Below are positions 18,055-26,628 of a stretch of 64,000 nucleotides of DNA, one piece after another (the first letter of the stretch is position 1; the number at the start of each line of letters is the position of its first letter). The stretch is taken from contig JAQURD010000001.1 in the NCBI GenBank assembly GCA_028749115.1, positions 152,218 to 216,217 of the forward strand. Direction: 5' to 3'. Origin of the DNA: Acidobacteriota bacterium (GTDB taxonomy: Bacteria; Acidobacteriota; Aminicenantia; Aminicenantales; Saccharicenantaceae). The translations under genes and the position numbers were made by a program. A model generated the notes under the pieces. It did not search any database and was not told the origin of the DNA. It worked only from the letters and a program-made list of their open reading frames with translations.

Positions 18055-21000
18055 CTAAAAGCCTGGGGAAATAGTAAATTGTAAATGCCAGCCTTTAATT
18101 GGGCGATCAAACGGATAGACATAATCAAGCCCCAGGACAACCACGCCGAAGAAATTGGTTCTCAGTCCAAAGCCGGCGCTTGAGACTGGTTTTTTCGATC
18201 CGCCAAAAACTGATGGCTTTTCGCCATTAAACCAGGCGGTGCCGATATCATAGAAAGCCAAAAATTCCAGCGGCCAGACACCATAATAGCCTTTACCCAG
18301 GCCAAGTAAGCCAAAAACTGGAAACCTCAATTCAGCATTGGCGACTAACATCCGGCTTCCCTCCAGCCGGTTAAAATCAAAAACATCAGGGCTTTCACTA
18401 TCAAATTCATCGTACTCAAAACTGTTATAATCGTAACCCCGGACAAGGCTTTCGTAGCCAAGAAATAGAGGCCAGAGCCGACTGTCATCCGAGCCGCTCC
18501 CATAACGTCCGTAATGGAGAACCCTGAAGGCCAGAGTAAAAGGTTTGGCCGGGACAAAATAACGGCGATAATCAGCCATAACTGAAATGAAGTTTAAATT
18601 ACCAAAAGTCGGTTCAGCCTGAAGGACATAACTCTGACCAATAATTGGGCTACAGGCACCAAAAAGAGAGCTATCATAAACTACAGCAGCAGACACATAG
18701 CCATACTTTATACTGGGAGGGGCGGGCATGGATAAATCATAGTAACCAATTGGGATAAGATCTAGATCGTAAATATAACGATAAAGATGCCGGTCAAAAT
18801 CAATGTAATTAAATCCAGTACCAAATTCCAGGCGGCGGAAGGTATTAAGTGGATAAGAAGCGAAGCCCCCAATTTCATAATTTATCTGGCGATCCAGGTA
18901 TTCCTCCTGGACATAAACAGGGGTCCCCTCTAATTCATCATAGTAAGCGGCATAGGAGGCATAAACATAAGGAACCCTTTGAGCCACCAGTCCCCAGTTC
19001 AAACGTTTTTGAGAGTTCTGATAACCAACCAGAGCATAACTATCGTTGAGCTGGTTATCAGTCTGTGCCATAGTAACCAGGGTATGATAACCGAGCATAT
19101 CACTCCAGATAGCAGCTATTCCACCGCCGGCATAGGTGCCATAACGGTCAACGCCCACGGCTACCGTCGGCTGGGTAACATAATCTAAACTCAACTTTGG
19201 CTTGTAACTGGTGACCGGAAAATCGGTTTCTTTGGGCAAACCATAGAGAGAATTGCGCAGTAATCCTAAAAGAGCCCCTTCCATCTGCTGACGGGGCGGA
19301 AGAAGCCCAACTGGTCTTTGATCAAGTTGAGCCAGTGTAGCCTGGCCGGCCAGATTATCTGGCTGTTCTATCAGATAAACCGAATAGCAGCCGTTTTCAT
19401 AGACTGACATGGCCAGTAAGCCTGACCCGATTGAATAAGAGAAAGCCGGGCTGAGTTGAGTTATTCCGCCAATTCCAGAAAACAAGTTGGTAATCTGATA
19501 AATTTTCCCGTCAGCTAGATCCAGCCGGAAAAGGTCAGTCTTACCCTGGTAATCAGACAGGAAAAAGAGGCTTTGACCATCAGCGGACCACTGGGGGTTA
19601 ATATTCTTACCTGAGGGAAAAGCCAGAGCTCTGGTTACTTCACCCGTGGCGACGTCCAGCAGGGCCAGCTCATAATGCCCATAATCCAGCCAGTTTATAT
19701 TGGCACTGAATCTTTCACTGACAAAAGCTATTTTTGTCCCATCCGGCGACCAGACAGGATGAATATCTCCAAAGCTATCATTGGTCATTTTTTTTAGCGT
19801 ATTATCCTCAAGATTATAGATATAGATATCACTGACCCCACCCGCTAAGGCCGAAAAGGTAATTTCTCTGCTGTCAGGAGACCAGGAAGGATTAAGGATT
19901 TCACCCAGTTCAGGAAAAGGAATTTCTTTTTCAACTTTACCTTTGTTTATATTGATAATAGTCAGGTAGGGCTTGCCATGAGAAATTGTCCCCAGGACAA
20001 AGCGCTGGCTGCCGGCTTCCCAGGATCCAGCCGACCGGATAAATTGAATGCTTTCAAAATGAGGATCAATAGCTGTGGAGGTTAATTTTTTAATAACCTT
20101 GCCTGTCCTGGCCTCAGCCAGGTAAAGATCGACAGAAAAAAGATCACGGGAAGAAAGAAATATCATATAACGACCATCGGGGCTAAGAACCGGGGAAACG
20201 TTATAAACATTTTCATCTGTGCCTTTTAATAACAGCTTTCCGTACTTATCAGGAGTTTGAGTCAATGGCACCAGGGGTCCATAGGCAGCCTCATTGGCTT
20301 TATGCCAGTCTTCAGATATTTTTTTAAGAGGCTCTCCCAGAACTCCCTGGAGAACAGACTCGTAATCATTAGTTCTGGACAACATCCGGAAGATCTTACC
20401 AATCATCTCATCTCCGTACCGGCCGCCAATATAGGCCCAGATCGCCTGGCCATACCGGTAAGGGAAATATTTATAATAGTCTTCAAGCTTTTTAATCTGA
20501 GGGAGAAACTTTCTTTTCCAGGCATCTCTCATCCACATGGAAGTTTCTGGGTCATAGGGACCAATAGACAGATATTCAGCCAGGCCTTCGATCAGGAATA
20601 ATGGGATTCTTAAGTCAGCACCGGTATATCTGGCATCATCCGAATGCCCCTGCCCGGCCAGATCATATTGAAAGGCGTGAACCAACTCGTGACCAATAAC
20701 GTGATCGGTTTCAGCCATGGTAACACCGTAAGGCACGACAATTCTTCTTTTAAAGGACTCGGTTACACCACCAGTTCCTTCACCCATAAGTTCAGGAATA
20801 ACCGTTGTCTGCTGGAACTCGGGGCTACTGGCATAAATGATAAGAGGCTGACGTCCTTTTAGCTCGTGATTAAAAATCCGGCTGAAACGGGCATACCAGC
20901 GCTCCGCCATCTCAGCCGCCTGCTTTACAACCTCAGTGTCCTGTTGATAAAAATACACATCAAAATGTTTGGTTTTCATAATCTTGAAATCAAATTTCTT

Positions 21001-21117
21001 GTATTGAACCTTGTTCCGACCGAAATATTGAGCCTGCAGCCCGGAAGCCATGGCCAAAAGGAGAAAGCCAGAAATAAGCCAGCAGCTAATAGTTTTTTTA
21101 TTTTTAGTAAGAAACAT
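18055..21117 (-). CDS. Exported gluzincin-like/beta-propeller/outer-membrane barrel fusion protein
   Basis: 1020 residues in three parts. After a signal peptide, residues about 35-270 form a peptidase-MA-like domain with HELVHAFQYD (HExxH) and a third-ligand motif IEGLAEYLS downstream. Residues about 300-620 carry TolB/PD40 propeller repeats (SPDGRYMIFLSSRD, WSPDSREITFSA, WSPDGTKIAFVSE, WSADGQSLFFLSD). The last 370 residues are a D15/BamA-type barrel (PSVFGGSKKPVSSAGFGLRTN) ending in Phe. SD AAGGAGG is present before ATG 21117. Domains suggest a surface-anchored protease or processing factor with a propeller exposed to the periplasm. This is inference; the substrate is unknown. Confidence 0.8.
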   Translation of the reverse strand: MFLTKNKKTISCWLISGFLLLAMASGLQAQYFGRNKVQYKKFDFKIMKTKHFDVYFYQQDTEVVKQAAEMAERWYARFSRIFNHELKGRQPLIIYASSPEFQQTTVIPELMGEGTGGVTESFKRRIVVPYGVTMAETDHVIGHELVHAFQYDLAGQGHSDDARYTGADLRIPLFLIEGLAEYLSIGPYDPETSMWMRDAWKRKFLPQIKKLEDYYKYFPYRYGQAIWAYIGGRYGDEMIGKIFRMLSRTNDYESVLQGVLGEPLKKISEDWHKANEAAYGPLVPLTQTPDKYGKLLLKGTDENVYNVSPVLSPDGRYMIFLSSRDLFSVDLYLAEARTGKVIKKLTSTAIDPHFESIQFIRSAGSWEAGSQRFVLGTISHGKPYLTIININKGKVEKEIPFPELGEILNPSWSPDSREITFSALAGGVSDIYIYNLEDNTLKKMTNDSFGDIHPVWSPDGTKIAFVSERFSANINWLDYGHYELALLDVATGEVTRALAFPSGKNINPQWSADGQSLFFLSDYQGKTDLFRLDLADGKIYQITNLFSGIGGITQLSPAFSYSIGSGLLAMSVYENGCYSVYLIEQPDNLAGQATLAQLDQRPVGLLPPRQQMEGALLGLLRNSLYGLPKETDFPVTSYKPKLSLDYVTQPTVAVGVDRYGTYAGGGIAAIWSDMLGYHTLVTMAQTDNQLNDSYALVGYQNSQKRLNWGLVAQRVPYVYASYAAYYDELEGTPVYVQEEYLDRQINYEIGGFASYPLNTFRRLEFGTGFNYIDFDRHLYRYIYDLDLIPIGYYDLSMPAPPSIKYGYVSAAVVYDSSLFGACSPIIGQSYVLQAEPTFGNLNFISVMADYRRYFVPAKPFTLAFRVLHYGRYGSGSDDSRLWPLFLGYESLVRGYDYNSFEYDEFDSESPDVFDFNRLEGSRMLVANAELRFPVFGLLGLGKGYYGVWPLEFLAFYDIGTAWFNGEKPSVFGGSKKPVSSAGFGLRTNFFGVVVLGLDYVYPFDRPIKGWHLQFTISPGF

Positions 21118-21266
21118 CCTTGCCTCCTTATTGCATACGCATTAGGCCTTTCTCTGCTCTATTATAAACTATTTTTAGGAAAAAAAGATGCGTCAAGTTA
21201 CAGGCCAAAAACTTTTTACTACCTGGGCTTTCAATCAAGGGTCAGCTTGTGATAATCATAAATATA

Positions 21267-22019
21267 GTGAAGATAACTGAGAAAACTGCTAGAAGCATAC
21301 TTAATAAGTCTAAAGTCTTCGATTATTGCCTTAATCCTTATACCGGTTGCAGCCACAGATGCCGTTATTGCTATGCCTCCCTATTCATGCCCCGTTATTC
21401 TGGGCACACTGAGCCGTGGGGTCAGTTTCTCGAAGCTAAAATCAATGCGCCTGAGCTGCTCAGCCGTCAATTAGTCCGGGCCAGGCGCGGGACAATCTGG
21501 ATAGCTTCAGTCTGTGATGCTTATCAGCCGGCTGAAATTAAGTATCAGTTGACCAGAAAATGCCTGGCCGAAATCAGGCACTCGGATTTCCCGGTTTTTA
21601 TTCAGACGAAATCTGATTTAGTTCTGCGCGATCTCGATCTCCTCCAGGAGATAAAAGAAGTAGAACTCGGTTTTTCCATTGCGACTGATAGTGACAAGAT
21701 AGCGAGCCTTTTCGAACCTGGCGCCCCTTCAATCTCCAGGCGAATCAGAGCCCTGGAAAAAATAAGAAAACTGAACTTTAAAACCTTTGCCTTCATCGGC
21801 CCGATTTTGCCTCAAAATCCTGCAAGATTAATGTCTTTAGTCGGCGGTCTGGTGGATAAAATTTTTATTGATCGTCTGAATTACCGGAGCTATTTTATCA
21901 ACTTCTACCGTCAGCAGCAGCTCCAGGCTCATGTTTCTGATAGCTATTTTGAGCAGGTCAAAAAAGAGCTACAAGCTGCTGCCGAAGGTTATCATCTAAA
22001 GGTGGAAGCAATTTTTTGA
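21267..22019 (+). CDS. Radical SAM protein, spore-photoproduct-lyase-like (SPL/Rv2578c type)
   Basis: Contains YCLNPYTGCSHRCRYCYASLF with the radical SAM CxxxCxxC cluster, and IWIASVCDAYQPAEIKYQLTR, which are hallmarks of the SPL-like branch. About 250 residues is normal for the short members. I prefer GTG 21267 (MKITEKTARSIL) because homologues start there; the track's GTG 21249 adds six residues. Neither has a clear SD. These small proteins are not proven DNA-repair enzymes; the reaction is unknown. It is head to head with the barrel fusion gene. Confidence 0.8.
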   Translation: MKITEKTARSILNKSKVFDYCLNPYTGCSHRCRYCYASLFMPRYSGHTEPWGQFLEAKINAPELLSRQLVRARRGTIWIASVCDAYQPAEIKYQLTRKCLAEIRHSDFPVFIQTKSDLVLRDLDLLQEIKEVELGFSIATDSDKIASLFEPGAPSISRRIRALEKIRKLNFKTFAFIGPILPQNPARLMSLVGGLVDKIFIDRLNYRSYFINFYRQQQLQAHVSDSYFEQVKKELQAAAEGYHLKVEAIF

Positions 22020-22028
22020 AACTTTTAT

Positions 22029-23369
22029 TTGCCTTATTCAAAACAAATAAGTAAGATTTTTTTAATGATCATTCAAACTTTAATTATCTCAGCAGTCATA
22101 GTCAGTGCTTATTCGGTAGCCAAATGGCAAAGGCTTTCAGTGGAATTGAGCCTGTTTATCTCGGCTTTAGCTGGTGCCGCGGCCGGAGCACTGTTTAAAA
22201 CTCCTGCACTGGCAGAAATTCCACGGCATCTAGTTGAAGGCAGTTTCACCTACCTTGATGTTATTCTCGTCTTTTTCTCAGCTACTTTATTCATTACTAT
22301 TATCCAAGAATCAGGCGGTATAAACTATGCGGTGCGGAAAGCAGTAGCCAGCTTTGCCCGTTTTAGGTTTCTGGCTCTTTTCCTCCTGATGATAATTGTG
22401 CTAGTTCCTGGAGCCCTGACCGGTGCTGGCAGCGTTTCTCTCCTGGTAGTTGGAGCTCCGGTGGCCTTAGCCCTGAAGGGGCTGGGCGTAGATGAAAAGA
22501 AAATTCCAGCTATACTCTTTATTCTGGCCGGATTGGCCGCGGCTGCTCCACCGGTTAATATCTGGGCTATGATTTTGTGCGCTGGAACGGCTATACCTTA
22601 TGTCGGCTTTGAATTACCTCTGGCTATTCCTGTCCTTATTCTGGGGACCATAACCATTCTTATTCTTGGCCGGAGAAAGGGACAATCAGCCGAATTAAAT
22701 GAATTTCTGGAAAAAATAGAAATTATTCCGGGTATGAACTGGCTGAGATTGCTCTTGCCTTTTGCTGTCTTTTTTGGTCTGGTCATAGCTTATCGCCTAT
22801 GGCCGTTTTCTTTCCCCATCCTTGGCCTGCCCTTAGAATTTATCATAGCTTCACTGGCTGCTTATCTTTTGAGTCCGGTGAAAATCAATCTAATCAAGGT
22901 GGCCAGTAGTACAGTTGACAAGTTACTGCCTCTTCTCTCCATCATGGTTATAGTCGGGATGCTACAGCAGGTTATGGCAGCTACTGGAGTCAAAGGATTG
23001 ATTTCCTATTCTGTCTTGATTATTCCTCTCGGGCTTTTATTCTTTCTCCTGACGGTCATCATTCCATTTTCCGAAGGTATTCTCACCTATGGCGGGGCAG
23101 CTATTATTGGTATTCCGCTTGTTTGGTATCTCAATTCACTTGGTTATCATCCGACAATAGTTATCGCTGGACTCAGTTTGCTTTGGCCTCTGGGTGATGG
23201 CCTGCCGCCAACGGCACTTATTGGCCGGTTGAGCCTGATGGTTTCAGGCTATAAGGGTTCTTACTGGTCATCAATTAAAAAAGCCTGGCTACCATGGCTG
23301 ATTATAACGGCGACAGGCATCCTGATGATCGTCTTTAGCTCGAAATTAAGCTTTCTGGTCATTAGTTAG
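22029..23369 (+). CDS. Polytopic permease of the ion-transporter superfamily (DctM/CitM-like)
   Basis: 446 residues with about 12 hydrophobic helices. Two similar halves are visible, each with a re-entrant-like Gly/Ala/Pro-rich segment (VPGALTGAGSVSLLVVGAPVAL in the first, EGILTYGGAAIIGIPLVWYL and LWPLGDGLPPTALIGRL in the second). This is the pattern of TRAP large permeases and related anion transporters. No DctP or DctQ gene is adjacent, so a TRAP role is doubtful; it may act alone on a carboxylate or amino acid. TTG 22029 is the track start; ATG 22065 is an alternative. It leads the run of plus-strand genes to 29039. Confidence 0.65.
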   Translation: MPYSKQISKIFLMIIQTLIISAVIVSAYSVAKWQRLSVELSLFISALAGAAAGALFKTPALAEIPRHLVEGSFTYLDVILVFFSATLFITIIQESGGINYAVRKAVASFARFRFLALFLLMIIVLVPGALTGAGSVSLLVVGAPVALALKGLGVDEKKIPAILFILAGLAAAAPPVNIWAMILCAGTAIPYVGFELPLAIPVLILGTITILILGRRKGQSAELNEFLEKIEIIPGMNWLRLLLPFAVFFGLVIAYRLWPFSFPILGLPLEFIIASLAAYLLSPVKINLIKVASSTVDKLLPLLSIMVIVGMLQQVMAATGVKGLISYSVLIIPLGLLFFLLTVIIPFSEGILTYGGAAIIGIPLVWYLNSLGYHPTIVIAGLSLLWPLGDGLPPTALIGRLSLMVSGYKGSYWSSIKKAWLPWLIITATGILMIVFSSKLSFLVIS

Positions 23370-23427
23370 GTGAAGTGGAGAGATGAACTGATGAAAAATA
23401 TTTTGACTAGGTAAAATAGGTAGAGCA

Positions 23428-23589
23428 ATGATAGCCAAAATTATCATGATTTTTTATTATCTACTATGTCTGTTTTTTGTAGCTATAACCTTCAAAAACC
23501 TGTTAGAAGAAAGGACAAGCAAAGATAGAATTGTGCTTTATCTCATAACTTTGGTCCCGTTTGTAGCTCGCCTGTTGCGTTTTAAATGA
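23428..23589 (+). CDS. Hypothetical 53-residue membrane protein (below ORF-track cutoff)
   Basis: Read by eye: ATG 23428 to TGA 23589. The first half is a transmembrane helix (IAKIIMIFYYLLCLFFVAIT), then a charged loop (KNLLEERTSKDR), then a second hydrophobic helix (IVLYLITLVPFVARLLRFK). AGGTAGAG lies just upstream. It fits neatly between the permease and the M14-like gene: 58 bp after the first and 10 bp before the second. Not recognised. A small accessory membrane peptide is plausible. Confidence 0.5.
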   Translation: MIAKIIMIFYYLLCLFFVAITFKNLLEERTSKDRIVLYLITLVPFVARLLRFK

Positions 23590-23599
23590 AAGGTAAATC

Positions 23600-24766
23600 A
23601 TGAAAACAGCTTTATTGAGATTTAAAATCATAGCTATAGGAGTTTTTATCATTTTGATTATAACGGGCGGGTTACCCCTCTGGCAACACCGCCATTTTCG
23701 AGTTGACGTTGTCCTGGGGCCCGGAGTTAGTGAAGTCAAAAAGCTCAGCCAGTACTTCCCGGCCATAAGCGGAAGTCAGGCTGATACTGATGTTTTTATT
23801 CTTCGGGGAAAGGAACCAGGCGGCCAGGCATTAATTATGAGCAATACACATGCCAATGAACCAGAAGGTATGTTATCGGTACTGGTCATGATTGAAAATG
23901 CCATCGTCGAAAAAGGCACGCTCTACCTCATTCCCTTTTTCAATTACAGCGGCGGGCTAAACACGCGTCCGGGAGAAGGCTATCCGCTTTATTTTTCGGT
24001 CGCCACTCTCTGGGGTAAAAGAACTTTCCGGATGGGTAACAGAGATGCCTCTCCCCTTGATCAATGGCCTGACCCGGACGTTTATATTCATTACCCGGAA
24101 AGACAGATGCTTTCTTATCTGGATATCAGAAATACCAACCGTACCTGGCCGGGCCGGAAAAATGGCCTGCCCATGGAACAGGTAACTTTTGCGGTCATGG
24201 AACTTCTCAAGCAAAACAAAGTTGATCTGGCTATCGACCTTCACGGAGCAGAAACCATGTATGCTGTTACCAATTGCATTGTCGCCCCGGAAAAATCTAC
24301 CCGCCTGGCCATTATGGCCTCGCTGACCGTCAAATCAAAAGAAGGTTTTGAAAATCATGTTGAACCATCGCCAGAAGGCTATCGTGGATTATCTCACCGG
24401 GAAATAGGCGATGCTTCTGATACTCTACCTTTTCTTCTGGAGGCTCCTCTTCCTTTTCTTGATCAACCAACTGGCCCAAAAACAGAGGAATTATATCTTA
24501 CCGGCCAGGATGAATTTCTCTTAAGCCTGGCTAAAAAGAAAAAGCTTTTTGTTCCCTACGACCAGTCTGGCTGGCCGCTGGAAAAGCGGGTTGGTCAGCA
24601 TCTATCAGTCAGCCTGGAGATTATGAAACAGTACTCAAAAAAATTGCCTGAACGGGCTATTGTCATTAATAATGTCCCCCGTTATGCTGATGTCCTTAAA
24701 AATGGCCTTGGTTATTATTTTCATAATCCGGCCGAGGCAGATCCACACTGCCGGATGGTTGAATGA
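23600..24766 (+). CDS. M14-like exported zinc hydrolase (succinylglutamate desuccinylase/aspartoacylase type)
   Basis: 388 residues. An N-terminal membrane or signal helix (IIAIGVFIILIITGGLPLW) precedes a zinc carboxypeptidase-like core. NTHANEPEG supplies the HxxE zinc ligands and IDLHGAE, about 120 residues later, the third ligand region. The family cleaves C-terminal amino acids or acyl-amino acids. AAAGG precedes ATG 23600. The end is odd: the frame stops at 24766, but an alternative frame continues with protein-like sequence to 24869, just before the next SD. A frameshift near the end is possible. It sits in the peptide locus with two C69 dipeptidases. Confidence 0.7.
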   Translation: MKTALLRFKIIAIGVFIILIITGGLPLWQHRHFRVDVVLGPGVSEVKKLSQYFPAISGSQADTDVFILRGKEPGGQALIMSNTHANEPEGMLSVLVMIENAIVEKGTLYLIPFFNYSGGLNTRPGEGYPLYFSVATLWGKRTFRMGNRDASPLDQWPDPDVYIHYPERQMLSYLDIRNTNRTWPGRKNGLPMEQVTFAVMELLKQNKVDLAIDLHGAETMYAVTNCIVAPEKSTRLAIMASLTVKSKEGFENHVEPSPEGYRGLSHREIGDASDTLPFLLEAPLPFLDQPTGPKTEELYLTGQDEFLLSLAKKKKLFVPYDQSGWPLEKRVGQHLSVSLEIMKQYSKKLPERAIVINNVPRYADVLKNGLGYYFHNPAEADPHCRMVE

Positions 24767-24884
24767 ACAGGTAAAGCCTGGCCAAAAACTTAATAGATTG
24801 TTCAGTGGCCAGGTAAGGAAATTAGCGGAGAAGATTAAATTTAAAACAATGGGTTTTTGGCCCGACTAAAGGAGCATAACCTTC

Positions 24885-26588
24885 ATGAAAAAAATAACAA
24901 TCCTGAGCGGATTAACCGTCCTGCTATTTCTATTGCTACTGATTTTTTCTGCCCGCCAGCCAGGTGCAGGCGATTTATCAAATGGTTATCCTGGTTCTGA
25001 TGATAAATGCACGGTTATCATGGTTGGCAAAAGAGCGTCAGTCGATGGCTCGACTATAACCACCCACACAGCCGATTGCGGTCTGTGTGATTGGACCTGG
25101 CGTTATGTGCCAGCGGCAGATCACAAACCGGGAGAAACCAGAAGAATATTCAGGATTTCTCAGACTAAGAGCTGGCCGCCAGATCAAGGTCGGAAATGGG
25201 ACTTAATAAAGAATGATTTTACCGGAGTGGAAATCCCTGAAATCTCTCATACTTTTGGCTATATGCACGGAGTCTTTGGCTACATGAATGATCAGCAACT
25301 GGCCATGGGCGAATCAACCATAGGTAACCGCCCAAAAATGTCCAACCCAACAGCAACGCCTGCCATGAACTTGACCATGCTAACTATGCTGGCTATGGAA
25401 AGATGCCGGACAGCCAGAGAGGCCATAAAATTGATGGGCTCGCTGGCTGAGAAATATGGCTATGGAGGCGAGGATGAAGGCGAAATGCTGGCCGTAGCTG
25501 ATCCGGAGGAGGTTTGGGTTTTTGAAATCATGCCAGTCGGCCCTCTCTGGAATCAAAAATCCGGTAAGCCTGGTGCCATCTGGTGCGCTCAGAGGGTGCC
25601 GGACGACGAGGTCAGCATTTGTCCGAACGAGTCAAGAATTGGCGAGATAGATCTAGATCAACCTGATTTTTTTATGGCTTCTCCTAATGTGATTTCGTAT
25701 GCGGTGGATAATGGCCTCTGGCACCCAGAAAGTGGTCAGCCATTTAGCTGGAAAAAAACTTATTCGCCGGCGGCAGGCAGTGCTGCCTCCAACTGGAGAC
25801 GGGCCAGAATGTGGCGTTTCTTTGATCTCATTTCTCCTTCCTTAAAATTCACTCCTTCCCTCCCCAATATGGACTTTCCATTTTCTGTTAAGCCCGATCG
25901 TAAACTCTCTGTTAAAGATGTTATGAATCTCTGCCGGGACAAGGGTTATGGAAGCTTTTTTGATCCAACCCGCGGCATAAGAGGGGGACCATACAATAAT
26001 CCTAATTATGAGACTTCAGCCCGTTTAATCAGTGTCAAGCAAGCCGAATATACGACTGTCACTCAGTGCAGAAACTGGCTACCTGCCCCTGTTGGGGGCA
26101 TTGTCTGGTTGGCCTGGGGGGCCCAGGACACATCTTGCTTTATGCCGTTTTATGCCGGCCTGAAGGCTTTGCCTGGTTCTTTCAGTCTGGGTGATCATTT
26201 TGTTCTGAACCGGGAGGCTGCCCGCTGGGCTTTTGATTATGTTGATTTTCATACTCAGGTTTGTTATTCACCTGCTCTGAAAGAAGTCAAGAAGGCCCAG
26301 AGTACCTGGGAGGATGGAGCCTTAAAGCAAATTTCTGAGATAGACCAGAAAGCCCTTGAAATCTATAAAAAGAATCCTGGCCAAGCAGCTGATTTTTTGA
26401 CCGCTTTTTGTCTGAACAATGCTGAGCAGGTAGTCAAGGCCTGGTGGCAATTAGGAGATGAACTGCTGGTTAAGTTTGATCACTTTGGTTATTATGATTT
26501 AGAGCGTAGAACAGTCGAAAGAAAACCGATGGAATTTCCGGCTAGATGGAAAAAGGCAGTTAGAATTATTGATGCTCTATTGGACTAA
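24885..26588 (+). CDS. Exported C69-family dipeptidase, copy 1
   Basis: An Ntn-type cysteine dipeptidase (PepD-like, Peptidase_C69). A signal helix at residues about 6-25 is followed by a short pro-segment. The nucleophile cysteine is in DDKCTVIMVGKRASVDGS, the start of the mature enzyme in this family. ALSO seen: CGLCDWTWRYVPAADHKPGE, MGESTIGNRPKM, EVWVFEIMPVGPLW and CQRVPDDEVSICPN-type blocks. 567 residues is long but normal for this exported subgroup. AAAGGAG stands nine bases before ATG 24885. It is a tandem paralogue of the next gene, the two being similar along their whole length. Confidence 0.88.
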   Translation: MKKITILSGLTVLLFLLLLIFSARQPGAGDLSNGYPGSDDKCTVIMVGKRASVDGSTITTHTADCGLCDWTWRYVPAADHKPGETRRIFRISQTKSWPPDQGRKWDLIKNDFTGVEIPEISHTFGYMHGVFGYMNDQQLAMGESTIGNRPKMSNPTATPAMNLTMLTMLAMERCRTAREAIKLMGSLAEKYGYGGEDEGEMLAVADPEEVWVFEIMPVGPLWNQKSGKPGAIWCAQRVPDDEVSICPNESRIGEIDLDQPDFFMASPNVISYAVDNGLWHPESGQPFSWKKTYSPAAGSAASNWRRARMWRFFDLISPSLKFTPSLPNMDFPFSVKPDRKLSVKDVMNLCRDKGYGSFFDPTRGIRGGPYNNPNYETSARLISVKQAEYTTVTQCRNWLPAPVGGIVWLAWGAQDTSCFMPFYAGLKALPGSFSLGDHFVLNREAARWAFDYVDFHTQVCYSPALKEVKKAQSTWEDGALKQISEIDQKALEIYKKNPGQAADFLTAFCLNNAEQVVKAWWQLGDELLVKFDHFGYYDLERRTVERKPMEFPARWKKAVRIIDALLD

Positions 26589-26628
26589 ATGAGAGAGAAA
26601 GTTTATAAAGAAGATGGAGGTTAAAAAG

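Noticed and set aside
17946-18140. 64-aa minus-strand ORF at the end of the barrel gene
   Set aside because: It is an alternate-frame shadow of the barrel C-terminus.
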